Of a stretch of DNA of 64,000 nt, positions 1-13,061 are shown piece after piece. The notes beneath the pieces were generated by a model. That model did not search any database. It was given only the letters and a program-made list of their open reading frames with translations, and was not told where the DNA came from. The number at the start of each line of letters is the position of its first letter. The stretch's first letter is position 1. The DNA lies in the NCBI RefSeq assembly GCF_029168945.1, contig NC_083605.1:75782969-75846968 (forward strand), in the 5' to 3' direction. This DNA is from Cannabis sativa. Lineage: Eukaryota; Streptophyta; Magnoliopsida; Rosales; Cannabaceae. Position numbers and translations under genes: made by a program.

Positions 1-472
1 AAAATCTTTACACCATATTTCTTTCTATAATGGATAATTGGATATATATTATATTTATTTCTATAATTAAGTTCTAAGCATGTAAGGAAATTTTAAAATT
101 ACATTTTTCAACTACACAATTTATTACATCTAAATATTACTCATCCAACAAAATCATCAATAATAAACTATAAAGTCGTTTATAATAATTAAGAAAAAAA
201 ACTCCTAACAATATCTTAAACTAAATAACTTAACCATTGTTGATCTCTTATATTTTATATTTTCTTTCTAATTTATTTTCTTACAAACTTACTCACTTGA
301 CATTCGAAATAATATTTATCTAACGACGCAACTAACTTCAGAAAAAATAAAATTCACCCTCTTACATAAATAATGAAAATTTTAAAATAGAGATAAAAAA
401 AAGTACAGTAGATCATGCCAATTTTAACTATATGATTTACTAAAGTTACTCGTCTAATCTGAATTTTTGAAA

Positions 473-830
473 GCTAATTAGGATTTTTGCTTTTTAAATT
501 TTGACATGTACTAAATCATGTTTTTTGAATTTTTTTGGCGGTTAAAAATTTTCCTTGAACTATTAAGATTGTTGGATTTAAGGATTTTTATCTAATTTTA
601 TTTAATTTTACTAATTCAGTGATTGTTTATGAACTAAATCATGCTTCCTAGACTTTGATATCTACCAAGTCATGTTCCTTGAACTTCAACATGTACTAAA
701 TTATGTCCCATGAACTTTCATCCATGTTAGATTTTTCTTATTAAGATTGGATTAAATCTAACAATCTCAATAGTTCAAGTGGCATGATTTGTTACAAATG
801 AAAATTTGGGGGACAAAAATCCTAATTAGC
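473..830. repeat. MITE-like element with 17-bp terminal inverted repeats
   Basis: The left end reads GCTAATTAGGATTTTTG and the right end is its exact reverse complement (CAAAAATCCTAATTAGC). The interior is non-coding and repeats phrases such as 'tactaaatcatg' and 'cttgaactt'. A related diverged copy lies at about 54845-55190. I could not find a convincing target-site duplication, so the superfamily is left open. Confidence 0.6.
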
Positions 831-1007
831 CTTTTTTTAAAATAGTACAAACTAGTACCATAATATCATATTTCGTAATGTTTTTTAACGTAACTAACTT
901 GAAGTCAATTTATAGCACAGATAAATGTAAAACATGTAACCAACTTACTTAAGCTTAGGGTAACCAATTTACTTATTAGTTTCTAGCACGATAGATATTA
1001 CATCAGA

Positions 1008-1254
1008 TTTGCTTTCTCAAGTGACAGGTATTAACAAGAGAAATGTGTATTTCAATGAGTTAGGTGTGTTGTTTCGAGAATATTATAGTTTTATTATCTA
1101 AATTTTTGAGAGGCAGTTTTATCCCATGTGGCTCGTGACAAGAACTCTACAACCAATGGTTTGGCAAAGCATGTCCTTCGATTAGACGATGGGCTATTCT
1201 GGTTCGATAAGGTTCTAGGACCGATTGCAGATATTTGCATCATAAATTCTTGAG
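1008..1254 (+). pseudogene. LINE RNase H-like (RVT_3) domain remnant
   Basis: Two frames across this stretch give the end of the RNase H-like domain common in plant non-LTR retrotransposons. One frame has a 'SDLLSQVTG ... FNELGVLFRE' segment with an in-frame stop. The other, from about 1128, has 'RDKNSTTNGLAKHVLRLDDG' followed by 'FWFDKVLGPIADIC'. The frame change and stop show it is dead. No poly-A tail or target duplication was identified. The call rests on motif resemblance only. Confidence 0.5.
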
Positions 1255-1840
1255 TAATTCTAATCATTTCGTAACAAAAAATATATGCTTACGATATTAT
1301 TTTAAGAAATGTTAAAAGGCACTCATGTCGCATAACATTCTTTTTGTAGGTTATGATATCATTATTGATACAAATTAATATTGAATCTTAATTTAACAAA
1401 CTTTATAAAAAATTACTTATTATAAGATATCATATTGTAATGTTGACAGAGATCTTGGTGTCCAGTAACAATGTTGTATTATTTTATATTATTTTGAAAA
1501 ATATAATGTCTAAATTTTTATTTTACTATTATTAACGAAATAAGAAGATTAGCGATAATTTTTACAAAACATAAACTAAAAAGAATATTTTTTATAAGGA
1601 AAAAGTTCATTCTTAAACATCATTACAAAGAAATGACATAAACTAGAAAGATTCAAAAATACAAATTGAGTGTTTAGATCAAAAATTTCAAAAGAGTACA
1701 ATTTGACACCAGACTTGACTTGACAAAACCACACTAATAATAATTCTCTTAAATACCAAATCTACCCCTCTAAATCCTAATTAATTTTTTTTTTTTTTAA
1801 AAAAAAAGACAGAGGGCCCCAGATTCTTCCCAATTGTGAT
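1255..1840. other. AT-rich intergenic DNA, no gene seen
   Basis: No credible reading frame or RNA gene is visible. The stretch is low-complexity A/T sequence that ends in a T run and an A run at about 1787-1807, just before the promoter of the kinase gene. Confidence 0.6.
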
Positions 1841-2172
1841 ACCGTCCACGTGTCAACATCCCGATACCAGAACAGCACAATGACACGTCAGCACACTTAT
1901 TTTTTTATTTTAATTTTATTTTTGGTTTCATCTGGAGTCGACTCGAGCCAGAGCTTCCTTTTCTTCCTCTCATGGCGGTCAACGACTTGATATAATATCA
2001 TCATCGAAAACTCTCCCCCAAAACTACAGTTCCTTAGCCACACCAGACCACGCACCTTGTTGTTCTTCTTCTTCTCCTGTACGGACTGGCCTAACAGGAG
2101 TTCCGAGTTTGAGTCCGCCGTCGTGGACTGAGTTTTTTTTTTTTTTTTTTTTTTTTTTGGGTTTCGAACAGT
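1841..2172 (+). promoter_or_regulatory. Promoter and 5' UTR of the kinase gene, with ACGT-core elements
   Basis: Base composition changes sharply here from AT-rich spacer. A G-box CACGTG lies at 1847-1852 and a second ACGT-core palindromic site, TGACACGTCA, at 1881-1890. Both are bZIP/bHLH-type sites known from light- and ABA-responsive plant promoters. A pyrimidine-rich leader follows, with a T tract of about 28 at 2131-2158 ending 14 bp before the ATG. No clear TATA box was found. Regulation by light or ABA is inference from motifs only. Confidence 0.5.
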
Positions 2173-5100
2173 ATGGGGAGAACAGGTGCGAATTCGAAGA
2201 ATTTCTCGGCTAAACGCGAAGATTATCAGCTTCTTGAGGAGGTTGGTTATGGAGCTAGTGCCACTGTTTTTAGAGCGATCTATATTCCGCTTAATGAAGT
2301 TGTGGCTGTCAAGTGTTTGGATCTCGATCGATGCAATAGCAATCTGGTTAGCTTAGCTGTTTTTATTTATTTTTCTGCATCTGTGATTGTTGTTATTGAC
2401 ATGAGGATGTGTTTGGTTTGGTTAGTTTTGAGTGTGAGTTGATTTTGTTTTGGGTTTGGGATTGAATCTATGGACTTCGATTTGGTTGTGTGGCCGATCT
2501 GTGGTTTGTGGTGATTTAGTGTTGATTTTTTGGTGTGAGATTAGTGTGTTAAGTGAGATCATGGTTTTGGAGAAGCTTTCATCACTCTGTTTAGTTAATT
2601 AGTTCTAGTTTGTACTGGAAAGTAGATACATGTACTCATTGGTTTGGTATATTTATGGTTTTAGATCCCCAGTTGTCTTTTTCGAGGTTTATACGGATTT
2701 ACAGTACAGCTTGCTAGTCTTTATGATTATATTTCTAATTTTTTTGCAATATTTGCTTCTTCGCGTGAATTTAGATTTGTGATAGTCAAGATTTTGATGG
2801 CTTCAATCTGCTCTAGTTGTTCATCTATTATAAATACTCAATATCAACTAAATTTTTTATTGAATTGTGAAAAAATCTTTTCGGAAAAGTGACTTTAACA
2901 TAGGTGAGTGTCATGATTTAAGCTGGGTTTTCGAGGAAATACCTCAAGAAACACTGGCAAACGAAGTTCTAGATTTGCATTTCATGCATGCACATTTAAT
3001 GTTTGGCAAATGAACCCATGTATTGATCTAAATTTTCAATTATGTTTTGATGGGGCTTAATGATGTGTCAAATGCAAGAGAATAAGAAATCTCGATGGCG
3101 TAGCTGACGGTTTAGCATTGTCTTTGTATTCTTCAGCTTGTGTCATATTGTCATAGTTTTAAATTTTGGGTGGTGGGGGCAACAAAGAGCTTGATAGCAG
3201 CTTATGTCTCTTGCTGTTGGTAATTTTCATTTCATAAAATGGACTTTCCTTCATAAAAGACCACTAACACACGTTTAGAGTTAGTGTTTTTGTAAATTGA
3301 GTACAGATTTATACTTGCATGTGTTTGATGCATAAATGACATTAGATTTTTTATAACAAGACAAACTATAAATGTGGAATTTGAATGCTACACTAGAGCG
3401 TAATTTTTTATTTACCTGATGTACTGTATATTTCGCAGGATGACATACGTAGGGAAGCTCAAACAATGAGCTTGATAGATCATCCAAATGTTGTAACAGC
3501 TTTTTGTTCTTTTGTTGTCGATCGAAACCTTTGGGTGGTCATGCCATTCATGGCAGAGGGTTCTTGTTTGCACCTTATGAAGATTGCATATCCAGATGGG
3601 TTTGAGGAGGCAGCTATTGGCTCTATACTTAAAGAAACACTTAAGGCTTTGGATTATCTTCATCGGCAAGGACATATCCACCGGGATGTAAAGGTCAGTA
3701 GAGACTGGGAGTTTCTCATTTTATCATTTTGAAAGATCTATTGATTGACCATTTTTTTGTTTGAATTTGATGGCTGCAGGCTGGAAACATACTCCTTGAT
3801 ACCAATGGAATTGTGAAGCTGGCTGACTTTGGTGTTTCAGCTTGCATGTTTGATGCAGGTGACAGACAACGTTCAAGAAATACGTTTGTTGGAACACCCT
3901 GCTGGTACGAAATGTCATTCATTGGACATTATGTATTAATTTTGGTGACACTGAACTCTTTCTCTTTTTCTAATTTCCGTATGCTTGAGATTGTTACTCA
4001 TCTTCTCCTTGCAGGATGGCACCAGAGGTATTGCAACCAGGAAATGGATATAATTTCAAGTAAGTTGATTCTTCGTTTATAAGCTTGAAAGCAAAGTAGA
4101 ATTGCTGTAGCGTTCTCTCAAAGTATTTATTTCAAGAAATTACACGAGTTGCGTTTAAGTGCAATGTGTTATCATTTAGATGCAAGGGACATTCTTTACC
4201 TATATTGTCTGCTCACTGAGGAGCTGACTGACTGATCATGATGTGTCTGCATAACTATTTGATAATATGTTCATTAAATCAAACTTTGTGCCTCAAGCAA
4301 TTACTTTGGATATTTACATTGAAAAAGGATCATAGAGTCTGATCACTTTATTTTATGGTGCATTTTCCTTGTACAGAGCTGATATTTGGTCACTTGGTAT
4401 TACGGCACTGGAGTTGGCGCATGGTCATGCACCATTTTCTAAATATCCTCCGATGAAGGTACTTACATCAACTACACATGATGAGCAAGAATGGATTTGC
4501 AAATGTGGCTTGGCATCATACAAACATATAACATATCTATTTAACTTTTCTCTCATAGGTTCTGTTGATGACCATACAAAATGCCCCTCCTGGACTTGAT
4601 TATGATCGTGACAAAAAGTTCTCTAAGGTATTGGAATTCTTTCTGAATAGAGAATCCACTGGCCGATTTATATATATACAACCTAACTTCTAAGAATTCG
4701 CCACTGTTTTACTTAAGCTGAGTAACGGTGTCAAATGTAGTTACTTCTTTCTTCCCACATACTTCCAATTGTAGAATGTATTCTAATTAGAGGATTTCCA
4801 GTTGTGACCAGTCTTTTAAAGAAATGGTGGCGATGTGTTTAGTGAAAGATCAAACAAAGAGACCAACAGCAGAGAAATTATTGAAACACTCATTTTTCAA
4901 ACATGCAAAACCTCCAGAGCTTTCTGTGAAGAAATTGTTTGCTGACTTGCCACCACTTTGGAATCGTGTCAAAGCTCTTCAGGTGGTGCCCAAACTATAT
5001 TCATATATAAATTGAAAGACCTTCTTGGTTCGTGCTCTTATGCTTAATTATGGATTTTTGTAATGCTTGAAGCTTAAAGATGCTGCACAACTAGCGCTTA

Positions 5101-8100
5101 AAAAGATGCCTTCAGCAGAACAAGAGGCATTATCACAGGTTCGTAGCTTCTCTTGATTGATAGCAATGTGACTGAAATTTTTATTTCACTTTTTTGGCAT
5201 TCTTTTGTGCAATAAAGTTGTAGTAGAGAGCAAAATAATACCCTATCCTATAAGTATTATCAATGGGACATGATCTAGTAGCTAATGCAAAGAAACAAAC
5301 ACTATCAATTGTATACCTTGTCACATAAGCTTTAATATTTGGGAGTTCTTTTGTTTTGGCTGGATTCAATATTTTTATGTAGTTCTAAATTATTTAAAGG
5401 CATACACTGCCCAGAAAGCACTTCATTAGATTCTAAGGTCTAGTGTATATGGTGAAGAGTGATTCATTTATTATAGAGGATATAAAAGCATATATAACCT
5501 AGAATACCGTAATCAGGAAAGTTTATAAAAGAAAGGTTACCAGCTTTCCTCCTATGAATCAAGAAGAAGAAAATGATAATCCCGCCGTACAGAATAAAAT
5601 GGAAAAGGAAATTTTCTGCTAATCTATGAATTTCACACGTATTATTTAGCACATTTAATCTGTTTATTCAAGTCCATAAATGCATGCTATTATTTGTGAA
5701 TATCATTTGCAATGGCACGATGTCAGACTCTTGTTTCTTTCCATATGACTTTGTGGCTGAAAAGTTAACTCATAGAAAGTTAGCGACCTAATAATCTATG
5801 TAAGATCAGACAACATAGACTAAATAGCTTTTGCATCTAATTCATAATAAAATTACAATGACAAGGAACTTGGGAGCATCAATCCAAGATCAGAAATGTA
5901 TACACTGCTTAACCTTTTAGTTATGTTCTTTTGAAGTTCCATAACTATTTTCTCATAGCTACTCATTGTGTTCCCTGGTCAGAGTGAGTATCAGCGAGGG
6001 GTTAGCGCATGGAATTTTAATCTTGATGATCTAAAAGCTCAAGCATCAATGGTATGCTTACATTTGTTCTTATATAGTAATTGCTGTGTTCTAGCTTTAA
6101 TTTATAATGTCACTATACTTTAGCTTGTTAACTTGATAAATAAACTTTCGTTTTAAATTTGTAGGTGCGGGATGATGATGAGGATTTGCAAGAGATGCAA
6201 GAAGAAGATGAAAAGTTAAAATCCGTATATATTGATAAGGTTGGCCTTTTGTTTTTACCTCACGATAGTGTTGCAAATTACACATATTTTCTTCTCTTAT
6301 TTGCAACTACAGTGGTTATTCTAATAATCCTTGCTACTTAATATCTTAATCATAACACATCTAATTTTGGTCTATCAATCAGGATGCACCTTATTCCCAA
6401 TCCATACCAGGAAAATTTAGTTCACACAAAGAAGCACCTTGCGAAGGACAAACAAGCGGTGATAGATTAGAGCTGTTTGACAATTCAAACAACAGAGGTC
6501 AAATTCTGGAATCTGTACAGGAGTCTAGTAGCCCAGAGAAAATTGGGTTGAACAAAAATGGATCAAGCATTGAGTTAGCAACATCTACATCAGAAAAAGA
6601 ATCAGTTATAAACAAGACTAGAGTTCAAACAGTGAAAGTTCGCCAAACACACAGTGGTCCGCTGATGCCTGGTTCTGTGCTTACTCATTCAGTATCCGAG
6701 AAGTTACGCGTCTCTGAAAGGTTCATCATGAATTACTCTTTTGTGATTGTTGTGATGTTATTTAGTAACAGATCTATTTTTTGTTTTATTGTCGGTCAAA
6801 GTGCTTTGTTCCTTCATAAACTTGCATTGCATAAACTTGTGATAGATCTATCAAAAATCAATTAGAAGTACTTCCATTGCATAAACTTGTAATAGAGTTG
6901 TCAAAAGTAATTAGAACCCCAAAGATGCATGTCCCTCCCACCCTTGCTGTCTTGTATTCCTTATGCTAACCTCGCTCTGTGTCGATAAATGTTTGATGGT
7001 TTGCTAATTAAATGTCTAGGTATGAGAATGATAAAGCTCCAAGTGACAAATTTCATAGTGAAGTACGGAGAACACCAAGCTTTAGTGGTCCATTGATGCT
7101 TCCAAACCGAGCTTCAGCAAATAGTTTATCAGCTCCCATAAAGTCTTCTGGGGGTAAGCAAGTGTACCACAAAACTAATTACTACTTGTGCTACAATGCC
7201 TACTGTTATTATCTACTGGCTCAGAGAGCTTATTGCACCAATTTTTCACTTCTAATAGGTTTTAGGGATTCTTTGGATGATAAATCAAAAGCCAACCTGG
7301 TGCAGATTAAGGGGCGATTCTCTGTAACATCAGAAAACCTAGATCTTGTGAAGGTGAGTATTCTATTCTTATGATCTCTTTGTCTATTATTTCAGTTTAA
7401 CTAACTTAAAACTTTGCCCTAGGATATTCCATTAAGTACAGTTCCACGTCGATCTTCACAGGTAGGCAGCCTGCTGTACTTAAATATTCTGGAATAAATT
7501 ATACTTAGATTTCTGCTTCTTACTTTATGTTCTGATTTGTGAATCCAGGGATCCCCGTTGAGAAAGTCCGCTAGTGTTGGTGATTGGATATTTGATTCCA
7601 AACAAGTGGTTTGTGCGCTAACCTCTTGGAATTGAATAAGATATTTGATTCCATACATTTATTGTTAGAGAAGCATCGGTAAAAGTATTTGATGACATTA
7701 TACTCACTTTTCAGCCTGTCAATCTGTCTCCTAAGGAGTCGAATAGCAGCAGCATAGTACCTGCAACACTTCTCATGCCTCACCTTCAGAATCTTTTTCA
7801 ACAGACTTCAATACAGCAGGTAAAAGGGGAAACTTGGAGAGACTTTTTTTCGTGTTTTGAATTTTTTTTTTCTCTAAAGTAGACAACTCAAACTTCTGAA
7901 AACTACCGAGTGATGTTATTCTTGATTTTACAATGCCAGGAGCTTATCATGAATTTGTTAAATAGCTTGCAACCGAACGAGGTGGTAGATGGTGAGTGGA
8001 ATATCTGTCATTTTATGATAATTGGATGTAGTTGTATTCGGCTTTTGGAATAGTTGTATGTTACTTACAAGCTGCTTTGGTTCTGTAGCACCTGCTCAAA

Positions 8101-9132
8101 ATGGGAAGTTGCCTCCACTGCCTCGGAGTCCAGAAAGCAATGGAACTGTAAGCATTTGCTCTATCTCCATACCACTCTTCGTCTCAATTAGGACATTATT
8201 TCTGTACAACCCTTCTGTTTGTGGCAATTTCTTTAAAATCGTTTAACATAGCAACCCAGTACAAATGCATATCATATAGCTTTAATTATTTTAACTTTTT
8301 CCCAAACTATTCGATTGAACAGAGAAAAGGGGAGAAGAATATGTACGCCTTATTGTTTAGGTTATTTTAATTGAAATTACAGAATATGAGATCTTACAGA
8401 ATATCAGGCACAGATACATGCAACTTTTTTATTCTAACTATGTTCCCTCAGCCAAAAATTCATTAGTCGGGCTCTCAGAGTCGGTGTTTTGGCCAAACTC
8501 CTTCTACATTGCATATAATGTGATATGAATGTATAGCATATTCTCTATGGTTAGTTGGGGACTCATTCTAAGAACATCCTGATGTGACAACAGATGTTTA
8601 TATAGTTACTAATCAATCGGTCTTACTAATGAGAAGTGTTAGTTTAATATGCCTTTCTGTTATTGTCCGATATGATATGGTTTCGAAGGATGAACCTATG
8701 GACAATTCCATTAAGATAACATTCTTGAACAAATATCCATTTTTTAATCTAGTTCAATTGTTCTACAGCTTGAAACTGCTGCATCTGATAGAGAGCGCCT
8801 GTTGCTCATGAAGATCTCGGAACTGCAAGCTAGGTTGGTCACTTCTTAATTTGATGCTAATATGCTAATACTCCCATTTTCTACATACCGACTCTCTCTC
8901 TCTCTCTCTTGTATTTCAGGATGAGTAGCTTGACCGAAGAACTGACAACCGAAAAGTTTAGATACATCCAAGTGAGTTGATTCAAAATCTATCATCTTTC
9001 TTATACATCACTAATCATTTGTTGAACTTTTCTAATAAATAGATTTTACTTCTTAAACAGTTGCAACAACAGCTAATTGCCGTTTCAAGCGAGGAAGAAA
9101 ATGGGGATAGAGGCGAAGGGGTAGGCATTTAA
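2173..9132 (+). CDS. STE20/GCK-family serine/threonine kinase (FRAY/OSR1-, BLUS1-like), 21 exons
   Basis: I read exons 2173-2346, 3439-3693, 3780-3904, 4015-4059, 4377-4458, 4559-4627, 4812-4982, 5073-5138, 5983-6051, 6165-6239, 6383-6720, 7020-7153, 7259-7353, 7423-7461, 7549-7605 (or 7608), 7715-7819, 7940-7991, 8089-8147, 8769-8833, 8920-8971 and 9061-9132. All have GT-AG borders and matching phases, giving about 732 residues. The kinase domain is at the N-terminus: Gly-rich loop GYGASATVF from residue 25, VAVK lysine K47, HRD at 139-141, DFG at 159-161 and activation segment [12 protein letters not shown] near 178-189. The [14 protein letters not shown] helix and the substrate-binding region follow. 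The C-terminal half is low-complexity and Ser-rich, with repeated 'SGPLM' motifs, and ends in a coiled coil of about 50 residues ([23 protein letters not shown]). Relatives include BLUS1, a phototropin substrate in stomatal opening; this protein's own substrate is unknown. No disruptions were seen. Confidence 0.92.
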
Positions 9133-10318
9133 GAGCGAAAATATCCATTAGTAAAATCGAATGTACATCCGAACAAGATCTGATCCATTCTTTTCGCTTG
9201 TATGGGGACTGTTTCCGGCTGTTTATACGAGTAGACCACCCTATGCAAATTTAAACAAACAAACCGAAAAAAAAGATGGAGATGATAATTCGGGTCTCTT
9301 CTTCTGCTACTTTGTGTCTTTAGTTTCGCTTGAAGATCATCACCGCTACCTCGAACGGGAGATTAAGCGAGAAATTTACAGGTATGACCCTCCACATGAA
9401 GTGTGGTTAACATTCAAGCTGAAGGTGAAAAAAATTTGTTAGTATCTATAATATAGTGGTAGCCATGCGAAGGGGGAAAAAGGTTTAGCTATAAATCATA
9501 ATATTGGTTTATAATATTATCCCATAGTTTCATATAATTATTAATTAATTAATTAATTATGATGTTTCAAACATAGTATTTCATCTATTATTATTATTAT
9601 TTATTATTTTTGTCAAAAAGGGATTTATGAGTTTGTATATGATGGCGGTAGAAGAAACGTAATGGGACTTAATTCATTTCCAAAATTTGTGTAAATTCTA
9701 CTTGTTCTTCACAATATTCTGGTTCTGTATTTCTGTTTTCAATTACCCCCTTATTTTATTTTGCAATATATTTTACATTTACATATTAAATGAATTCTTT
9801 AACATCTAACTATATTGAATTTTATGTCCTGTTTTGGTGGCTGAATATATAGACTTTGTAACCTCAAATTATGGTATACATTTTTTCATTGTGAAAAGAT
9901 AATAATAATAGTGAATTATTACGAATTACGTAGTAGGGAGGAAAAAATAATCACCTAATAATTGAAGGGGATGGCTTTGAGTTCAAGTGTAGCAAGGATT
10001 GTATATTTTGACAACCAAAACAAACTAATTCAACTTTTTTCTAGAAAGAAAAGAAAATAGAGTGATTTAGTACAAAACAATGAAACATCACATTTGTTGA
10101 GAGTAGAGATGGAAATTGGGTTGGTAATAAGCAGTAATGCACTTTCTAATCCCGTTTTTGTTTTTCATGTAAATTAGGGAAGATTAATCATAAAACAATT
10201 ATATGAAAAATTTAGAAATTATATATCTGAGTCGAATATGGGGTGAGTAGTATTACTCACGATTCCACTTTGAATCTACTTTAGGTATATAAACTTGCAT
10301 CTCACTCTTGTTACATTC
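9133..10318. other. Kinase 3' UTR and AT-rich spacer
   Basis: The first few hundred bases are probably the kinase 3' UTR. The rest is AT-rich with short (TTA)n and (ATTA)n tracts around 9540-9605. The open frame at 9161-9442 has no domain resemblance and lies just after the stop codon, so I treat it as chance. No other gene was seen. Confidence 0.5.
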
Positions 10319-10540
10319 AGGGCTGGCCTTAGGCATAGGCGGGTTAGGCCCGTGCCTAGGGTTCACTCTTTCTAGAGTTCTATTTATAATTTTAAAACCT
10401 CATTACTTAATTATTATATTTAATTAAAATTAACACTTAATATAGTTAAATTAAATCTAGCATAGTGACAGCCTAAAGAATGGTAAGTATTATATTTTTT
10501 TTGGAACCTGAGTTCGATACCACCAAACTTCAATTTATAT
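10319..10540 (+). repeat. Degenerate transposon fragment (CAGGGCTGGCC... family) with tRNA-like boxes
   Basis: It starts CAGGGCTGGCCTTAGGCATA, a terminus-like sequence that recurs, diverged, at about 37557-37620 and 44130-44210 (both inverted). About 140 bp in, TAGCATAGTGA (near 10459) resembles a Pol III A box, and GAGTTCGATACC (near 10510) resembles a B box. It could be a hAT-type end with a SINE-like insertion, or one composite element. The right-hand boundary is unknown. Confidence 0.4.
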
Positions 10541-11350
10541 TATTAATTTGATTTATTTTTACCTTAAATAACTATTATATAAATAAAAAATATTTTTTAA
10601 AGTGTTTGGATATCATTAAAATAATTTTTTTTTAAAGTAAATTAAGAGTTATGTAAATAATTTTAATTTTAAAAAATAGTTACTCAAAAGTCATTTTGAG
10701 AGAAATTACAAATCTTAGCTTTAAATCAAAAAAAAAAAAAAAAAAAGAAAAAAAGAAACTTTCTATTTTTTATTCAATCATACTTACATTAAATTGAATA
10801 AAATTAATCAATGGCAACTAACTCAGGATACAAAATACCCTTTTAGATAGTACGATTTGAGGAGAAACAAAAAATTTGTACTTAATAAACGATTTTATTT
10901 ACAGATCTTTTAACAAAATAAATAAAAACAAAAGACAAGCATTTAAGTAAAGTCTTATAATTAGAAACAATATAACTAAATTAAAAAAGAGTGAAGATGT
11001 ATTTTATAATAGCTTGAACACAAACTAAACTCACTAACTTGAAGACAACATTATTTCATGTAAAACTCTCATGAGAAAAAAAAAAAATTAATTCTAAAAA
11101 CTAAATCGAGCGGGACTATAATATATTAATAAAATTTGAAGGAGTTTGTAGTAAAATCCAATAATGTATTTAAAAATAGAATAAGAAAGACAAAGAAAAG
11201 AGTATCTCTTCCCAAAAGTAGGCACAAAGCTCAAGTCATACTGAGTCAAAATGTGGTAACTCGTTACCTTTTAAGTACTGAGTTCACAACTCGGAAGCTA
11301 TTAAAACCTACCTCCTTACCTCCCATGTCAGATTCTGACAAACAACTCCA
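10541..11350. other. AT-rich intergenic DNA upstream of gene 2
   Basis: Low-complexity sequence with A runs near 10729-10755 and 11078-11088. No domain-bearing frame was seen. The last 100 bp becomes less AT-rich and presumably holds the start-proximal promoter and 5' UTR of the 11351 gene. Confidence 0.5.
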
Positions 11351-13061
11351 ATGACCTCCTTCCATACCCATCATCTTTCTCTTTCTCTTTCCCCAATCCA
11401 AATCCATTCCTCTTCCAAACTCAAACCACTACCACCTTCTTCTTCTTCTTCTTCCTTATTCAGACTCAACCATCACTACCATTCAACTCTTCAATGGAAT
11501 CTCAGAAGAAGAGGACTCTGTAGAGCAGCTGAACTCTCTCACGATGCCCCTTTCGCCGTTGCTATTGGTGCCTCTATAGTTTCTTCCCTCTTTTATCCGG
11601 TCACCGGAAAAGAGGACGAAGATGATGGAGATTCAGGTCTTGATTCTACTGATTCAAGATTGGCTGTTATGAGCATCATTAGCTTCATTCCCTACTTCAA
11701 TTGGCTGGTAAATCAATCAAAACCAAACAAATTTATTTTCAATTTTGATAAACAAAATCAGTAAAAAAAATTGAAACTTGTTGTTGTTTTTGATTGATTT
11801 GATTGAATTCAGAGTTGGGTTTTTGCTTGGCTTGATAGTGGTGAGAAACGTTATGCAGTTTACTCCTTAGTGTATTTGGTTCCATACTTCAGGTACCTTC
11901 ATTCATTTTTGTTTGTTTGTTCTCTTAGTTTATGATGAAATTCCAGTTGTTGTTTTTGTTTCAAGTTCATTATGATCAAAACTCAGTTATTGGGTTTGTT
12001 TCATTGTTGTCTAAGAGGATGTTTTCGACGTAAGTAATCAAAGTTTTTAGTTTATAAGCGGCGTAAATACTTAATGTTAGTAAGATTGTAGTTTTCTTTC
12101 AGTTTTGTCACTACGATTAGTAATGTTTAGTATCTTAAATTTGTAAACAGACTTAGTTTTTGAACTTGTTGAAAGAAGATTTAGAAATAAGTGATACTAC
12201 ACGTTTTCATTCACTTGATGATTTAGAATTTTGCTTTAAATGTGTCTTGTTTTACTAATAAAGTTTGTACTGATGAATCTGGATAAAAATTATGATGTTA
12301 CAGACTCAAAACTTTAAGTATTTATACTGTAAATATCTCGCTAAATATTTGAACATTGCAAACAAGATTTTATTTTTGATGGTATAAAAGTACTTCAGAG
12401 TAAATGAGTTTCTGATATTCAAATACAAAATTGGAACTTTCTTTGCATTATGAGGGAATCTGTACTAATGATTAAGAGTATATTTCCATTCCCCTCCTTT
12501 CCAGAAAAGGGTTTATTCTAATAAGAGAAGACGAATGATTTTCACTTGATGAATTAGGTCGAATTTGTCGTTGTCACCGGACGAGAGTTGGCTGCCTATT
12601 GCTAGCATTATTCTCGGCATTATTCATATTCAGGTACATTCTCTTTCAATGATAGATTGTTATAATCTCGAGCTCTTTTCATTGTTGGTTTATGAATCCT
12701 TTCTTTATTCTAATCTGTAGCTGGAAATGAGTATAAGAAATGGGGATATCCAGACCTTTCGATTGTTCGGTGAGGCTTCAAAGAGTGTTTCAAAACCATC
12801 TAAACACAACGATTCGTTAAAAAATGATTTTCAACGAACCGCTGGTGATGGGGTATGATTATTAGTTGTATTTAGTTAGAATTTACTTTAAAGTTGGTAT
12901 ATTTCTATGAGTAACTGATTTGACTTCGAATTCAGGGCAAGAAAAATAATGAGCAACGGAATCTTCCATCTTCTAATGAACAATCGAGGAACAAGCTTCG
13001 AGGGTGGGATGGCGAAAGGTTGAGTGGAGATAGGGATGAAGATGAAAGAAGGAAACACTAA
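11351..13061 (+). CDS. Uncharacterised chloroplast membrane protein, 5 exons
   Basis: Exons are 11351-11707, 11813-11892, 12558-12633, 12721-12852 and 12936-13061, all GT-AG with continuous phase, giving 256 residues. The first 60 or so residues are Ser/Thr/His-rich with few acidic residues, typical of a transit peptide. An acidic linker (EDEDDGDSGLDSTDSR) and two to three hydrophobic stretches follow (SIISFIPYFNWLSWVFAWL; YAVYSLVYLVPYF; WLPIASIILGIIHIQ). The tail is hydrophilic and charged (KKNNEQRNLPSSNEQSRNKL). A thylakoid or envelope membrane location is inference. I do not recognise a named family, and no catalytic motif is visible. The gene is intact and ends 232 bp from the convergent 3' end of the next gene. 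Confidence 0.8.

Noticed and set aside
9161..9442. 93-codon frame after the kinase stop
   Set aside because: Most likely 3' UTR. No domain, and no splice link with the kinase.
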